DNA of 64,000 bases from Streptomyces sp. NRRL S-340 (GCF_000720185.1 NZ_JOIY01000034.1:1-64000), one strand, 5' to 3'; numbered from the stretch's first letter, positions 34,419 through 43,401 are shown. A program made the numbers and translations. The notes: generated from the letters alone by a model not told the origin.

Positions 34419-36968
34419 GTGGCCGTTTCCATCGCCGGCCGCAGCGGCTGGTCCGACGACACGTGGTCGTACCTGAACGACCCGCGGATGCCGGCGATGG
34501 AACACGGCTGGAAACTGCACGTCTCGGCGCGTCCCGGTGACCTCGGCGCCGTGACCGGGCTCGTCCTGCCGGTGCTCTCCCGGCACGTCTGCCACGCGAA
34601 GTTCGCCCGTGACCCGCAGACGCTGCGCCGCCTCAACTCCGGGGAGGTGAGCGCGGCGGCCGTCGGCAAGGCGATCACCGTCTACCCCCTGGCCGGCACC
34701 GTGGTCGAGATCGCCCGGGAACTCGTCGACGTCCTGCGTGACCGGGAGGGCCCGCGGGTCGTCAGCGACCGGCGGGTCGACCCGAGGGCCCCGGTCTACT
34801 ACCGCTACGGCCCCTTCACGGGCGACTACCGGACCGGCCGGAGCGGGCGGCTCGAATCCGTCATGACCGGCCCGGACGGCCGGATCTTCGACGGCCTGGC
34901 CGCCGGCCGCTACCGTTGCCCGCCCTGGGCCGAGGACCCCTTCGCGCCCGGCTCCGGACCCGGTGACGAGCCGTCCGTGCCCGGCCTCGGCGGCGGACGC
35001 TACACGGTCACCGCAGGCATCAGACGCTCGCCCCGGGGCAACGTCTACCGCGCGGTCGACCGCACTGCGGGGCGGCCGGTGGTGGTCAAACAGGCGAGGG
35101 CCTTCGTGGGCGAGGACGAATCCGGTACGGACGCCCGCCACCGGCTGCGCAACGAGCGCACGGTCCTCGCCGCGCTCGACGGCGTCCCGGGCGTGCCCCG
35201 CGCACTGGACTACTTCTCCCACCAGTGCGACGAATACCTCGTGATGAGCAGTTGCGGCGACCGGGATCTGCGCCGGGAGGTCCTGCGCAACGGCCCCTAC
35301 CGGGACGACGGCACCCGGCCGGCGCGCGGCCTGTCCGCCCTCGCCTCCCGGCTCCTGCGCGTCCTGGACGCCATCCACGACCGGAACGTGGTCGTCCGCG
35401 ATCTCAAGCCCGACAACGTCGTACTCGACGCCTCCTGCCCCGGCCACTGCCATGTGATCGACTTCGGGATCAGTGAGCGGGACGGCACCGGGCCGGGAGG
35501 GGCGACCCCCGGATACGGCGCGCCGGTTCTGCGCGCGACCGGACCGGCCGCCCCCGCCGACGACCTCTACGCCCTCGGGGCGACCCTCTTCTTCGCCGCC
35601 ACCGGCATGGACCCGGTGATCGTCGACACCGGCCACGAGGTCAACCGGGACCGGACCCTGGCCTGCCTGGCCTGGGCACTGCCCGGGCGGGCGCACCGGA
35701 GGATCCGGTCGTCGGTCACCGGCCTCCTGAGCTTCGACCCGGCCGTACGGACCGCCGCCGCCGACCGCCTGCGCACCGGCACGGCCGGGCCCGCACGCCG
35801 GCCCGCGCGTCCCCGGATCGACAGCGCCCTGCTGGACGAGATCATCGAGCACACGACCGCATTCTGCGTCGGTGAAGCACACGCGATCGTGGACCCGGTA
35901 CGGGCCGCCCGGCTGAACGTCCCCACCTCGATCGACGTCTACGGCGGCAGTTCCGGACTCGGGCTGGAACTCCTCCACCACGCACACCGGCCTCACGTGC
36001 GGTCGGCCGTCACCGCGTTGGCGCGGTGGACGGCACAGCAGTCCAGGAACCTCCCCCCGGGCTTCTACACGGGACGCACCGGCGTGGAACTCTTCCTCGC
36101 GGAGGCGGGGTGGGAAGCGGGGCCGGGCGCGGACGCGCGGTCCGGACATCCCGTCCCCGTCCTGCCGGACCGCGCACCGGACGGCGGGCCGCCGGAGGCG
36201 GACCTGATCGCGGGCGCCGCCGGTATCGGCCTCGGCCGGCTGCTGCTCGCCCGGCACGCCCTCCGGTCCGGTGACCGGCGCACCGCGGACGGGCACCTCG
36301 CCGTCGCCGCCGGCTGCGACCGGATGCTGGCAACGGGCACCGCCCGGCTGACGCCGACCGGTTCGGAAACGGCCGGCAGCGCCGCCCTCAGCGAGGGCAT
36401 CGCGCACGGCGAGGCGGGCGTCGCCTGCTTCCTGCTGGAATACGGGGGCGCGAGCGGCAACCGGGACGCGATCAGCCGCTCCGCGCGGGCCGCCGCGCGC
36501 CTGGCCGCCGTGACACCGGACATCATCGCGGCAGCCGCCGAGCCGGGGGCGACACGCCGCTACGGCTCGTGGTGCCGGGGTCTGGCGGGCATCGGGACCG
36601 TACTCGTCCGGGCCGCCGGACTCCTCGACGAGCCCCGGTATCTCGGCCTCGCCGCGCGGGCCGCGCGCGCCTGCGCCGCACTGGCACCGCGGATGCCGCT
36701 GGTCACACAGTGCTGCGGACTGGCCGGAGTGGGCGAGCTGATGGTGGACGTCGCGGAGACGTCCGGGGCGGAGGAGTTCCGGGAGGCGGCCGAGACCGTC
36801 GCCCTGCTCATCCTGAGCCGCAGCGGCGGCACCTGGTCCCGGCCCGTGTTCCCGGACACCGGTCTCACCGGGGCGAGTGCCGCCTGGGCCGGGGGTTCCG
36901 CGGGCGTGCTGGCCTTCTTCAGACGACTGCGCGACGGAGGAGGCCCACGCCTCGGCCTCCTCGCCTGA
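34419..36968 (+). CDS. Class IV-like lanthipeptide synthetase (lyase-kinase-cyclase)
   Basis: An 849-aa trifunctional synthetase. Residues about 20-180 are the phosphoSer/Thr lyase-like domain (HGWKLHVSARPGDL, KFARDPQTLRRLNSGE, GKAITVYP). About 190-460 is a Ser/Thr kinase (VVVKQARAF, catalytic VVVRDLKPDNVVL near residue 328, VIDFGIS near 347). About 480-849 is a LanC-like cyclase. The cyclase keeps Cys719 (SWCRGLAG) and Cys765-Cys766 (QCCGLAGVG), a CCG-type metal site. Class III enzymes lack these ligands, so it fits class IV, though there the third ligand is usually His. GTG start two bases after the precursor. No transporter or protease gene is adjacent. Confidence 0.88.
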   Translation: MAVSIAGRSGWSDDTWSYLNDPRMPAMEHGWKLHVSARPGDLGAVTGLVLPVLSRHVCHAKFARDPQTLRRLNSGEVSAAAVGKAITVYPLAGTVVEIARELVDVLRDREGPRVVSDRRVDPRAPVYYRYGPFTGDYRTGRSGRLESVMTGPDGRIFDGLAAGRYRCPPWAEDPFAPGSGPGDEPSVPGLGGGRYTVTAGIRRSPRGNVYRAVDRTAGRPVVVKQARAFVGEDESGTDARHRLRNERTVLAALDGVPGVPRALDYFSHQCDEYLVMSSCGDRDLRREVLRNGPYRDDGTRPARGLSALASRLLRVLDAIHDRNVVVRDLKPDNVVLDASCPGHCHVIDFGISERDGTGPGGATPGYGAPVLRATGPAAPADDLYALGATLFFAATGMDPVIVDTGHEVNRDRTLACLAWALPGRAHRRIRSSVTGLLSFDPAVRTAAADRLRTGTAGPARRPARPRIDSALLDEIIEHTTAFCVGEAHAIVDPVRAARLNVPTSIDVYGGSSGLGLELLHHAHRPHVRSAVTALARWTAQQSRNLPPGFYTGRTGVELFLAEAGWEAGPGADARSGHPVPVLPDRAPDGGPPEADLIAGAAGIGLGRLLLARHALRSGDRRTADGHLAVAAGCDRMLATGTARLTPTGSETAGSAALSEGIAHGEAGVACFLLEYGGASGNRDAISRSARAAARLAAVTPDIIAAAAEPGATRRYGSWCRGLAGIGTVLVRAAGLLDEPRYLGLAARAARACAALAPRMPLVTQCCGLAGVGELMVDVAETSGAEEFREAAETVALLILSRSGGTWSRPVFPDTGLTGASAAWAGGSAGVLAFFRRLRDGGGPRLGLLA

Positions 36969-37260
36969 CCACTGTCACCGGCAGCACGGTCACCCCTCCC
37001 CGGGAGAGGACTGCCGGCGGCGCATCCGCGTACTCCGGCCCGGCACCCCGGGCCGGGCCGTGGGACCCCGGGCCCGGCCCCCGGGGCAGCCCGGTCATCG
37101 AGCGGGCGAGCGGGTGGCACCGGGGGCGGGGACGTGACCTGGAGGCCGCGCGGGTTCCTGTCGCGCGGGTCCGTCCCCGCCCCCGGCTGCAACGCGCCTA
37201 CCCCGGATCCCGTTTGGGACGCATTCGCCCGATGCGGCCCCTGACCCGCTCCTGCGCATG

Positions 37261-37300
37261 CCCGTAGGGCCCGGCCGTGTTCCCGGCCGGGCCCTACGGG
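37261..37300. terminator. Strong hairpin terminator
   Basis: Perfect 17-bp stem (37261-37277 with 37284-37300) around a 6-nt loop TGTTCC. It lies just beyond the stop of the hydrophobic-protein remnant and about 290 bp after the lanthipeptide synthetase; either could use it. 36969-37260 otherwise holds no gene, only short G/C-rich palindromes near 37040-37090. Confidence 0.8.
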
Positions 37301-37319
37301 GAGTGTGTGCGGTGTCAGG

Positions 37320-37460
37320 TCACCATCGGTACCAGCGACCGCGACCGCCCCCCGCGTCGGTGGAGCGCATGACGAACCCGAGCAGCCACACCACCAGGAC
37401 GATCAGCGCCACCCACCACAGAATCTTGAGGGCGAATCCGGCGCCGAAAAGGATGAGAGG
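37320..37460 (-). pseudogene. 5'-truncated small hydrophobic membrane protein
   Basis: The reverse frame ending at 37320 reads PLILFGAGFALKILWWVALI, then VLVVWLLGFVMRSTDAGGGR and GRWYRW, the C-terminal three quarters of the small one-TM hydrophobic protein common in Streptomyces. There is no start codon: upstream the frame runs into antisense of a CsbD-like gene with no methionine or ribosome binding site. About the first 12-15 residues and the promoter are missing. Confidence 0.75.
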
Positions 37461-37588
37461 GCAAGACCAAGGAAGCCGTCGGCAGTACCCTCGGCAACGA
37501 CCGGATGGCGGCCGAGGGGCAGGCCGAGAAGAGCACCGGCGACGCCCGTGAGGCCAAGGAGAAGACCAAGGACGCCTTCAAGCACTGA
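37460..37588 (+). pseudogene. 5'-truncated CsbD-like stress protein
   Basis: The forward frame reads GKTKEAVGSTLGNDRMAAEG then QAEKSTGDAREAKEKTKDAF and KH, the C-terminal two thirds of a CsbD-family general stress protein (normally about 57-65 aa starting M...KAKxEQxKGKxKE). An in-frame TGA sits two codons upstream and no start is available. It abuts the 5'-truncated hydrophobic-protein gene head to head, so one deletion removed both 5' ends. Confidence 0.75.
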
Positions 37589-37611
37589 CGTCACCTCACT
37601 TCACCCGAACA

Positions 37612-37653
37612 CCGGAAAGGGACCTCACCCTCTCAGGGGAGGCCCCTTTCCGG
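37612..37653. terminator. Terminator after the CsbD remnant
   Basis: CCGGAAAGGG (37612-37621) pairs with CCCTTTCCGG (37644-37653); an inner CCTC/GAGG pair extends the stem. It is probably the original CsbD terminator. Confidence 0.75.
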
Positions 37654-37814
37654 CGTCTCCGTTTCCGGCGTCTTCGTTTCCGCCACTCCTCGACCGGGCT
37701 TTTGACCGCCGGACCGTGCCGGTGTCACTTCGTCGGCGCGCTCAGAATGCGCGCGCTCGAAATGATCCGGATACGGCCATGGAGACGTCGGCGGGCTCGG
37801 CGCTGCGCCGCCGC

Positions 37815-38351
37815 CTACGGCCACAACTCGGCGCTGTCGCACACGTGCGCGCCCATGTTCCGCTCCATCATGCGCAGGGCGGCGTCGGCGAGATCGCCGT
37901 GGATGTGCGCCACCGCGTCTCGGGGGACGACCACGTCGAGGTGGCGGATGTGGGCGTCCAGGGCCGAGTACAGCACGCACTGCTCCGTCACCTGCCCGCA
38001 CAGGACCAGCCGGTCCACGCCCTGCTCGCGCAGCAGATAGGCCAGCGGGGTGTCGTAGAAGACGGAGTGGCGGGCCTTGAGGACGAACAGCGACGAATCG
38101 TCGGGCCGGAGCGGTTCGACGAGGTCGGCGTGGGGTCCGGCGAGGGCGTGCTCGAGGAGCTCGCCGTGGTGCGAGCGCCATTCGCCGAAGTTGTCGTTGA
38201 CGTAGATCACGGGCACGTCCGCGCGGCGAGCCCGTCGCAGCAGGCCGGCCACGGCCGGCACCACGGTACGCGCCGAGGGGAGCAGCAGGTCGGCGTCCTT
38301 GTGGTCGTAAGTGTTGATCATGTCGATGACGATCAGTGCGGACTTGCTCAT
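37815..38351 (-). CDS. Isochorismatase-like cysteine hydrolase
   Basis: A 178-aa cysteine hydrolase with the Asp-Lys-Cys triad: Asp10 in ALIVIDMINTYDH, Lys in LFVLKARHSVFYDTPL, Cys in LCGQVTEQCVLYSALDAH. Length and motifs fit nicotinamidase/isochorismatase-like enzymes; the substrate is undetermined. The ATG has no good ribosome binding site. It stands apart from other genes. Confidence 0.88.
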   Translation of the reverse strand: MSKSALIVIDMINTYDHKDADLLLPSARTVVPAVAGLLRRARRADVPVIYVNDNFGEWRSHHGELLEHALAGPHADLVEPLRPDDSSLFVLKARHSVFYDTPLAYLLREQGVDRLVLCGQVTEQCVLYSALDAHIRHLDVVVPRDAVAHIHGDLADAALRMMERNMGAHVCDSAELWP

Positions 38352-39079
38352 GCGTACAGGTTCGCACCGGCGTGCGGTGAACGGCCCCACGACGCGGGGG
38401 ATCCTGGACGCCGTCGGCGATGCACTCGTCCGGCGGCCGCAGGCCCGGCAACTGCGTCTGGAGGTGCACGGCACCGGCCGTGTCGTCGCCGTGGGCTGTC
38501 CTGAGCCGGCATGGTGGCCGCGCACGCACCCGGCCCGGTCCACGAGAAGGTGAGGCCCGACAGCGGCTGGACGAGCGGGAGTTCACCTGGACGTGGCAGC
38601 GCACAACGGCGCACACGGCCAGGGCGCCACGGCCTCCGGCAGGACGGGAGACGGCACTTGAGGTCCCGCCTTGCCGCCGTGCGTCACTACCGCGAGCCGA
38701 GGGACACCGGCGGACGCCGCGGGGCGCGGTCGAGGTCCTCGGGGCACAGGGAGACGGTCGTGCCGGGCAGCGTCGTCGAGGACATCGAACCGTCTGCCGT
38801 GCGCGGGCGCAGTCCCCACTCGCGGGGGCGCACAGTGGCGTCGTGCTCACAGCCGGGTACGGAGCGGGGTGGTGGGAGGGGGGCCGTGTGTGCCAGGCTG
38901 CAATGACAACCGGCCTGGTCCGGTGAGGGGCCCCGCGCCGCCCTTGCAGGTCACCACCCGTGGTCGGGGCGCGGTACGGGTTGTCTCGCTCGGCTGTGCG
39001 CGGCCCCATGCCGTGTGCTTGATGCCCCCGCGTCGCCGGGGGTGTGACGGGCCCGACCCCACGGAATCGAGGGGCGACC
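38352..39079. other. 728-bp gap, no confident gene
   Basis: A forward frame at about 38380-38553 (VNGPTTRGILDAVGDALVRR, then PQARQLRLEVHGTGRVVAVG) has coding-like composition for about 45 codons but no ribosome binding site and no recognised family. 38560-38800 has weak reverse-strand coding character. The segment may hold decayed genes. Confidence 0.4.
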
Positions 39080-39427
39080 TTGAACGATCTGACCGTCCTC
39101 ACGCAGCAGCACACCGACCGCACCACGATCGCCGTGAGCGGGGAGGTGGACCTGCAGACCTGTCCGCGACTGGCCCAGGCCGCCTTCATCGCCGCCACAG
39201 AGAACGAGACGCTCCACCTCGACCTGTCGGGAGTGTCCTTCATGGACTCCAGCGGACTGAACCTGCTGGTCCTGCTCCACCGCCGCCTCCAGGCGAAGGG
39301 CGGCCGCCTCACGGTCACCGGCCTCCAGCCCCAGCCCGCCCACCTGCTCCGGCTGACCGGCACCTACGAAGTGTTCAGCGACGCCTCTGCGTCCACGCCG
39401 CCCCCGTCCCACAGGCAACGCCCGTGA
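39080..39427 (+). CDS. STAS-domain anti-sigma factor antagonist
   Basis: A 115-aa protein with a full STAS domain: TIAVSGEVDLQTCPRL, LHLDLSGVSFMDSSGLNLLVLLHRRLQAKGG, LTVTGLQ, with the phosphorylatable Ser (Ser58) in DSSG. Such proteins bind anti-sigma kinases when unphosphorylated, releasing a stress sigma factor. The TTG start follows GAGGGG by five bases; an upstream in-frame GTG at 39044 has no ribosome binding site. No anti-sigma kinase is adjacent. Confidence 0.85.
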   Translation: MNDLTVLTQQHTDRTTIAVSGEVDLQTCPRLAQAAFIAATENETLHLDLSGVSFMDSSGLNLLVLLHRRLQAKGGRLTVTGLQPQPAHLLRLTGTYEVFSDASASTPPPSHRQRP

Positions 39428-39699
39428 GCCGGCCCACGATCCCGTACCAGGCGGCCTGACAGGCCCGCCTCACCATGCAGCCCCGTCAACCCATCGGCCG
39501 GACGCCGGCAAGCCCAGGTCACCCGTCCGAAAGCCCGGGCCGGCCCGGGCGGACGCGGAAGCCCGCCGAAAGGCCGCGCCAGCGCCTGCCCACAGGCGGG
39601 TCGCACGGACGGAGCCGGGCATATTTCAGTGACCGGGCCGGGCGGGTTGTGGTGAGTGCCGGGCAGGTTTTCGTGAGGGCCGAGCGGGTCTGGTGGCCC

Positions 39700-39815
39700 G
39701 CCGGGCCACAGGATCCGCCGGGCCACAGGATCCGCCGGGCGACAGGGGGCGCCGGGCCACAGGGGGCGCCGGGCCACAGGATCCGGGCGACAGGGGGCGC
39801 CGGGTCGCAGGCTCC
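39700..39815 (+). repeat. 17-bp minisatellite, seven units
   Basis: Seven tandem units of GCCGGGCCACAGGATCC and its variant ending GGGGGC (39700-39815); the sixth unit lacks three bases. The two variants alternate irregularly, suggesting unequal exchange. It lies between the STAS gene and a DinB gene; 39428-39866 has no other feature. Confidence 0.92.
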
Positions 39816-39866
39816 GCCACCGAAATTCAGTGGTGGAGAACAATCGATACGCACCAGGATCCGCTC

Positions 39867-40442
39867 ATGGACCCAGGCGCGCGTGATGACGAAGCAGCGG
39901 TGACCCGGTGGACTCCTTCCACCCGCTGTCCCGACATGTGGGTCGACCCCGACGACGACCCGCGCGAGACCGCAGCCGGGCCGGTCGGCGAACGCGGCAC
40001 GCTGCTGGACAGTCTGCGCCACTTCCGCCTCACCATCGAGATGAAGTGCGCGGGCCTGGACGCCGAACAGATGGCCCGGCGCTCCGTACCGCCGTCCACC
40101 ATGTCCCTGCTCGGGCTGATACGGCACATGGCCGAGGACGAACGGCACTTCCGCCGGATGGCCGGCGAGGACGTGCCCAGGATCTACCGCACCGCTGAAG
40201 ACCGTGACGGCGACTGGAACGGCGCGATCGCCGAGCCGTCGGTCGTGGCGGACGCCTGGCGGCAGTGGCGGGCCGAGAGCGAGGTGACCGACCGCTTCAT
40301 AGCGGGCTTCGCCGACCTCGGCACCCGGACGGGAGAGGCGCCGCTCCGCGAGATCCTGGTGGCGCAGATCGCCGAGTACGCACGGCACTGCGGCCACGCC
40401 GACCTGCTGCGCGAGCGGATCGACGGCCGGGTGGGCCAATGA
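39867..40442 (+). CDS. DinB/DUF664-family protein
   Basis: A 191-aa four-helix DinB-like protein: TLLDSLRHFRLTIEMKCAGLDAEQMARRSVPPSTMSLLGLIRHMAEDERHFRR carries the first metal-binding His, and the C-terminal EYARHCGHADLLRERIDG the others. Family members bind a divalent metal; some are thiol-dependent transferases. ATG 39867 has a modest AGGA; ATG 39934 (MWVDPDDDPRETA) matches the usual N-terminus of this group and may be the true start. Confidence 0.82.
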   Translation: MDPGARDDEAAVTRWTPSTRCPDMWVDPDDDPRETAAGPVGERGTLLDSLRHFRLTIEMKCAGLDAEQMARRSVPPSTMSLLGLIRHMAEDERHFRRMAGEDVPRIYRTAEDRDGDWNGAIAEPSVVADAWRQWRAESEVTDRFIAGFADLGTRTGEAPLREILVAQIAEYARHCGHADLLRERIDGRVGQ

Positions 40443-40738
40443 TCGACCGCGCCGCTGAAGGTACGGCGGGAGCTGACCGTCCGGTTCCTGCCCGCTGCCG
40501 CCGGTCGGCCTCCTACGGACCCGCGCCCGCTGCGACCCCGAGCTGCTGGAACGGATGCTCCCTGGAGCCGCACTCGTAGCACGGGCGCACATGGGCGGTC
40601 GCGGGCATCCCGGACGGTCCCGGACGGGATGCCCGAAGACCTTCACCGGCAGTGCCGCGTGGCGGGGTGGCCCGACGGCGCCCTCCCGGCCGGCGCCGGC
40701 GCCGCACCGGCCAGAACCTCACGGGCCCGCTGGGGGCC

Positions 40739-41038
40739 TCACGCCCTGCCCGGCGTGGTGGACGGCTGCGGCACCGGGCCGCCTTCGCCGCCTTCCGCCT
40801 GGCACTCGAAGTCGTAGAGCAGGCAGCTCGCCACCGGCGCGGGCGTCGTGAGCCGGCTCGTGGGGTGGGAGGACGGGCCCGGGACGGCCCGGGGCGTCGG
40901 GGTGGGCGACGGCTCGGGCACGGAGGTGGCGCTGCCGCCGGTGCCGCCGAACGCGGCCACCAGGATCCCGACGGCGGCGAGGACGACGAGGACGCCGACG
41001 GCGGCGGCGAGGCGCGGGAAGGGCGCGGGGGCGCTCAT
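40739..41038 (-). CDS. Small membrane-anchored protein, Pro/Ser/Thr-rich
   Basis: A 99-aa protein with one N-terminal TM helix (RLAAAVGVLVVLAAVGILVAAF) and an extracytoplasmic Pro/Ser/Thr-rich tail (VPEPSPTPTPRAVPGP) with two Cys near the end (SCLLYDFEC). GGAAGGAA lies 9 bases before the ATG. No family recognised; the tail composition resembles O-mannosylated wall-spanning linkers. Confidence 0.6.
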   Translation of the reverse strand: MSAPAPFPRLAAAVGVLVVLAAVGILVAAFGGTGGSATSVPEPSPTPTPRAVPGPSSHPTSRLTTPAPVASCLLYDFECQAEGGEGGPVPQPSTTPGRA

Positions 41039-41279
41039 GACGCGGGGTTCCTTCCGGAGTGACCAGGCCGCCGGACGTGGCCGGCGGCGGGAGTGGTCCA
41101 ACGCGGCCGGCCGGGTGATGGTCACGCTCACGTCAACCTTCCGCACGCCCCGCAGCGTGCCGGGCGGGGCCCGGGCAGTGTCGGCGCGGGACCGGGAGGG
41201 CGCCCGGGCGGGACTTGCAGGGGTGGTCCGGAGGGGACCCCGCACGGTGGTCCGGCGACCGGCTGTGCCCGCCCGGCTG

Positions 41280-42164
41280 TCATGCCTCGGCGGTCGGCTC
41301 TGCCCTGGTCCTCGGCTGTGTCTTCGCGGTCGGCCGGGCCTCGGCCCCCGGCCGCGCCTCGGCGGTGAGCCTGCTCAGCGTGCGGGCCGAGGGGGAGCCC
41401 GGGTCGGCGGTGATCAGGACGACTTCCTGGTCGTCCTCGGGGACGAGGAGGACGTCGCAGTTCAGGCGGAGCCTGCCCGCCGTCGGGTGGTCGATGGTCT
41501 TGGTGCGGTGGCCCGGGGCGTGCACCGGGCGGGTCTCCCAGAGCCGGCGGAACTCCTCGCTGCCCGCGTGCAGTTCGGCCAGCAGCGCGGCGAGCCGCGG
41601 ATCGTGCGGGTAGCGGTCGGCGGCCCGGCGCAGACGCGCCACCGCGATGTGCCCGAACTCCTCCGTCCCGGAGCTTTCGCGCACCGCTCCCCCGCCGAGG
41701 AACCGGCGGCGGGCCAGGTTCACCGTGCCCGTGGCCAGGTGGTCGCCCAGCAGGGCCTGGGCCAGCGGGTTCCAGGCGACGACGCCGTAGGTCGCGTCGG
41801 TGACGACCGCGCCGGTGTCCGGCAGGCGCCGGAGCATCCGGGCCACGTGCGGGCGTACGCGCCGTACGACGCCGGAGGCGGGGGGCGGCGCGCTCGTGCC
41901 GGCCAGGCGGAACAGGTGGCTGCGTTCGGCCGGTGTGAGGCGCAGGGCCTGGGCCAGCGCGTCGAGGATGCGGGGCGAGGGACGGGGCCCGCGGGCCTGT
42001 TCGAGGCGTGTGTAGTAGTCGACGGACATGTGGGCCAGCTCGGCCACTTCCTCGCGGCGCAGGCCCGGCGTGCGGCGCGGGGGCCCGGCGGGCAGGGCCG
42101 GTTCGCGCGGGCGCAGGGCCGCGCGGCGCTCCCGCAGGAAACGCGCCAGTTCCTGCCGCGCCAT
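41280..42164 (-). CDS. XRE-family regulator with MmyB-like ligand domain
   Basis: A 294-aa regulator of the same type as the one at 5811: HTH in RRTPGLRREEVAELAHMSVDYYTRLEQARGPRPS, then the MmyB-like domain (VVTDATYGVVAWNPLAQALLGDH, RTKTIDHPTAGRLRLNCDVLLV). The last about 25 residues are a low-complexity Ala/Glu/Thr tail. GGGAGGAG precedes the ATG. The divergent SDR gene is its likely target. Confidence 0.88.
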   Translation of the reverse strand: MARQELARFLRERRAALRPREPALPAGPPRRTPGLRREEVAELAHMSVDYYTRLEQARGPRPSPRILDALAQALRLTPAERSHLFRLAGTSAPPPASGVVRRVRPHVARMLRRLPDTGAVVTDATYGVVAWNPLAQALLGDHLATGTVNLARRRFLGGGAVRESSGTEEFGHIAVARLRRAADRYPHDPRLAALLAELHAGSEEFRRLWETRPVHAPGHRTKTIDHPTAGRLRLNCDVLLVPEDDQEVVLITADPGSPSARTLSRLTAEARPGAEARPTAKTQPRTRAEPTAEA

Positions 42165-42195
42165 AGCCGCTCCTCCCGCTCGCCTGGTACAGGTT

Positions 42196-42227
42196 GTCCC
42201 TGGCACGGGCGGACACCGCCAGGGGAC
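42196..42227. promoter_or_regulatory. Candidate XRE operator
   Basis: GTCCCTGGC (42196-42204) and GCCAGGGGAC (42218-42227) form an inverted repeat with one bulged base in the 73-bp divergent promoter region between XRE and SDR genes. Role inferred. Confidence 0.45.
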
Positions 42228-42237
42228 CGTGGCTGTC

Positions 42238-42954
42238 ATGAACGATCGCACAGCACTGGTCACGGGTGCCAACAAGGGCATCGGCAAGCACATCGCCCGC
42301 CTGCTCGTGGCGGAGGGTTTCACGGTGTACGTGGGCTCCCGCGACGCCGGGCGCGGGCGGCGGGCCGTCGAGGAGATCGGGGGCACCGCGCGGCTGCTGG
42401 TCCTCGACGTGACGGACCCGGACGGCATCGCCGCGGCCACCGGGCAGGTGGACCGCCTCGACGTCCTGGTCAACAACGCGGGCACCCTGCCCTCGCTCGC
42501 TCCGCCGACCGAGGCCGGCACGGAGGAGTTCCGGCGTACGTACGAGGCCAACGTGTTCGGGGTGGTGGCGGTGACCAACGCCTTCCTGCCCGCCCTGCGC
42601 CGCTCGCCGCACCCCCGGATCGTCAACGTGTCCAGCGGGACCGGGTCACTGACCTGGAGCACGAACCCGAACCCCCAGTTCATCCCGGGCAGCGGTGGCG
42701 CGGCCGCCTACCGGTCGTCGAAGGCCGCTCTGAACGCCCTCACCCTGCTGTACGCGCAGACCCTGGCCGGGGAGGGCTTCAAGGTCAACGCGCTCGCCCC
42801 GGGCCGGCGGGCCACCGATCTCGACTCCCGGCCGGCCTCGCCCGGCGGGGATCCGGCGGAGGCCGCGCAGGGTGCCCTGCGCCTGGCGCTCCTGCCGGAC
42901 GACGGCCCGACCGGCGCCTTCTTCTCCTGGGACGGAACGCCCGTGCCCTGGTGA
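42238..42954 (+). CDS. Short-chain dehydrogenase/reductase (carbonyl reductase-like)
   Basis: A 238-aa SDR: GANKGIGKHIA cofactor loop at residues about 10-16, VNNAGT, Ser in IVNVSSGTGSL, Tyr-x3-Lys in YRSSKAALN, resembling carbonyl reductase 1-like SDRs common beside MmyB-type regulators in actinobacteria. Reduction of a carbonyl substrate with NADPH is expected. Expression is probably controlled by the divergent XRE regulator. Confidence 0.88.
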   Translation: MNDRTALVTGANKGIGKHIARLLVAEGFTVYVGSRDAGRGRRAVEEIGGTARLLVLDVTDPDGIAAATGQVDRLDVLVNNAGTLPSLAPPTEAGTEEFRRTYEANVFGVVAVTNAFLPALRRSPHPRIVNVSSGTGSLTWSTNPNPQFIPGSGGAAAYRSSKAALNALTLLYAQTLAGEGFKVNALAPGRRATDLDSRPASPGGDPAEAAQGALRLALLPDDGPTGAFFSWDGTPVPW

Positions 42955-42991
42955 CCACCGGGAGGCGCCCGGCGGCGCACCACTGCGGGAA

Positions 42992-43031
42992 ACGGACCCG
43001 GCGGCGCACCACCGTGCGCCGCCGGGTCCGT
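42992..43031. terminator. Terminator after the SDR gene
   Basis: Perfect 17-bp stem (42992-43008 with 43015-43031) with loop CCACCG. Part of the left arm (GGCGGCGCACCAC) also occurs as a direct repeat just upstream at about 42970. Confidence 0.8.
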
Positions 43032-43401
43032 GGGGGCGCGCCGCCGCGTAGCCGACCCTGCCGTCGCCGTCGCCGTGCCCGTCGCGGTTCCGCCGCTACG
43101 GCGTCACTTCAGGCAGCCGGGGGCCGGGAAGGCGGTCGTGGTGGCGGGGTGGCCGTCCTGACGAGACGGAGACGGGAAGAAGAAGGAGTTCATGCCGCGT
43201 CTCACCCGGCGGTGCGGGCCGGCCGGTGAGGGTGGGGGGCGGCAACAGGAAGGGTACGGAACCTGTTTCGACGGTTCGTCGCCCGGACTGTCACAGGAGA
43301 GCGGCAGGAAGCGGAATGCGTCCTCCCGGACGGGCATCCCGGCGGCCCTGACCGCCGGCCCGCGGGGCCTGCGGTCAGGGCCGGCCTATCGTCTCGCCGG
43401 C
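43032..43401. other. 370-bp gap, no supported gene
   Basis: No frame shows convincing coding bias. 43165-43190 has a purine-rich run (GAGACGGGAAGAAGAAGGAG) like a ribosome binding site ahead of ATG 43193, but the frame behind it continues antisense through the phosphatase gene and looks like a shadow. Confidence 0.5.

Noticed and set aside
38380..38553. Possible gene reading ILDAVGDALVRRPQARQL
   Set aside because: No ribosome binding site, short, no family; left as possible remnant in the gap note.
39700..39815. Possible CRISPR array
   Set aside because: Units are contiguous 17-bp copies without unique spacers and no cas genes are present.
43193..43401. Start-like ATG after a purine-rich run
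   Set aside because: The frame continues antisense through the receiver-phosphatase gene and has no independent coding character.
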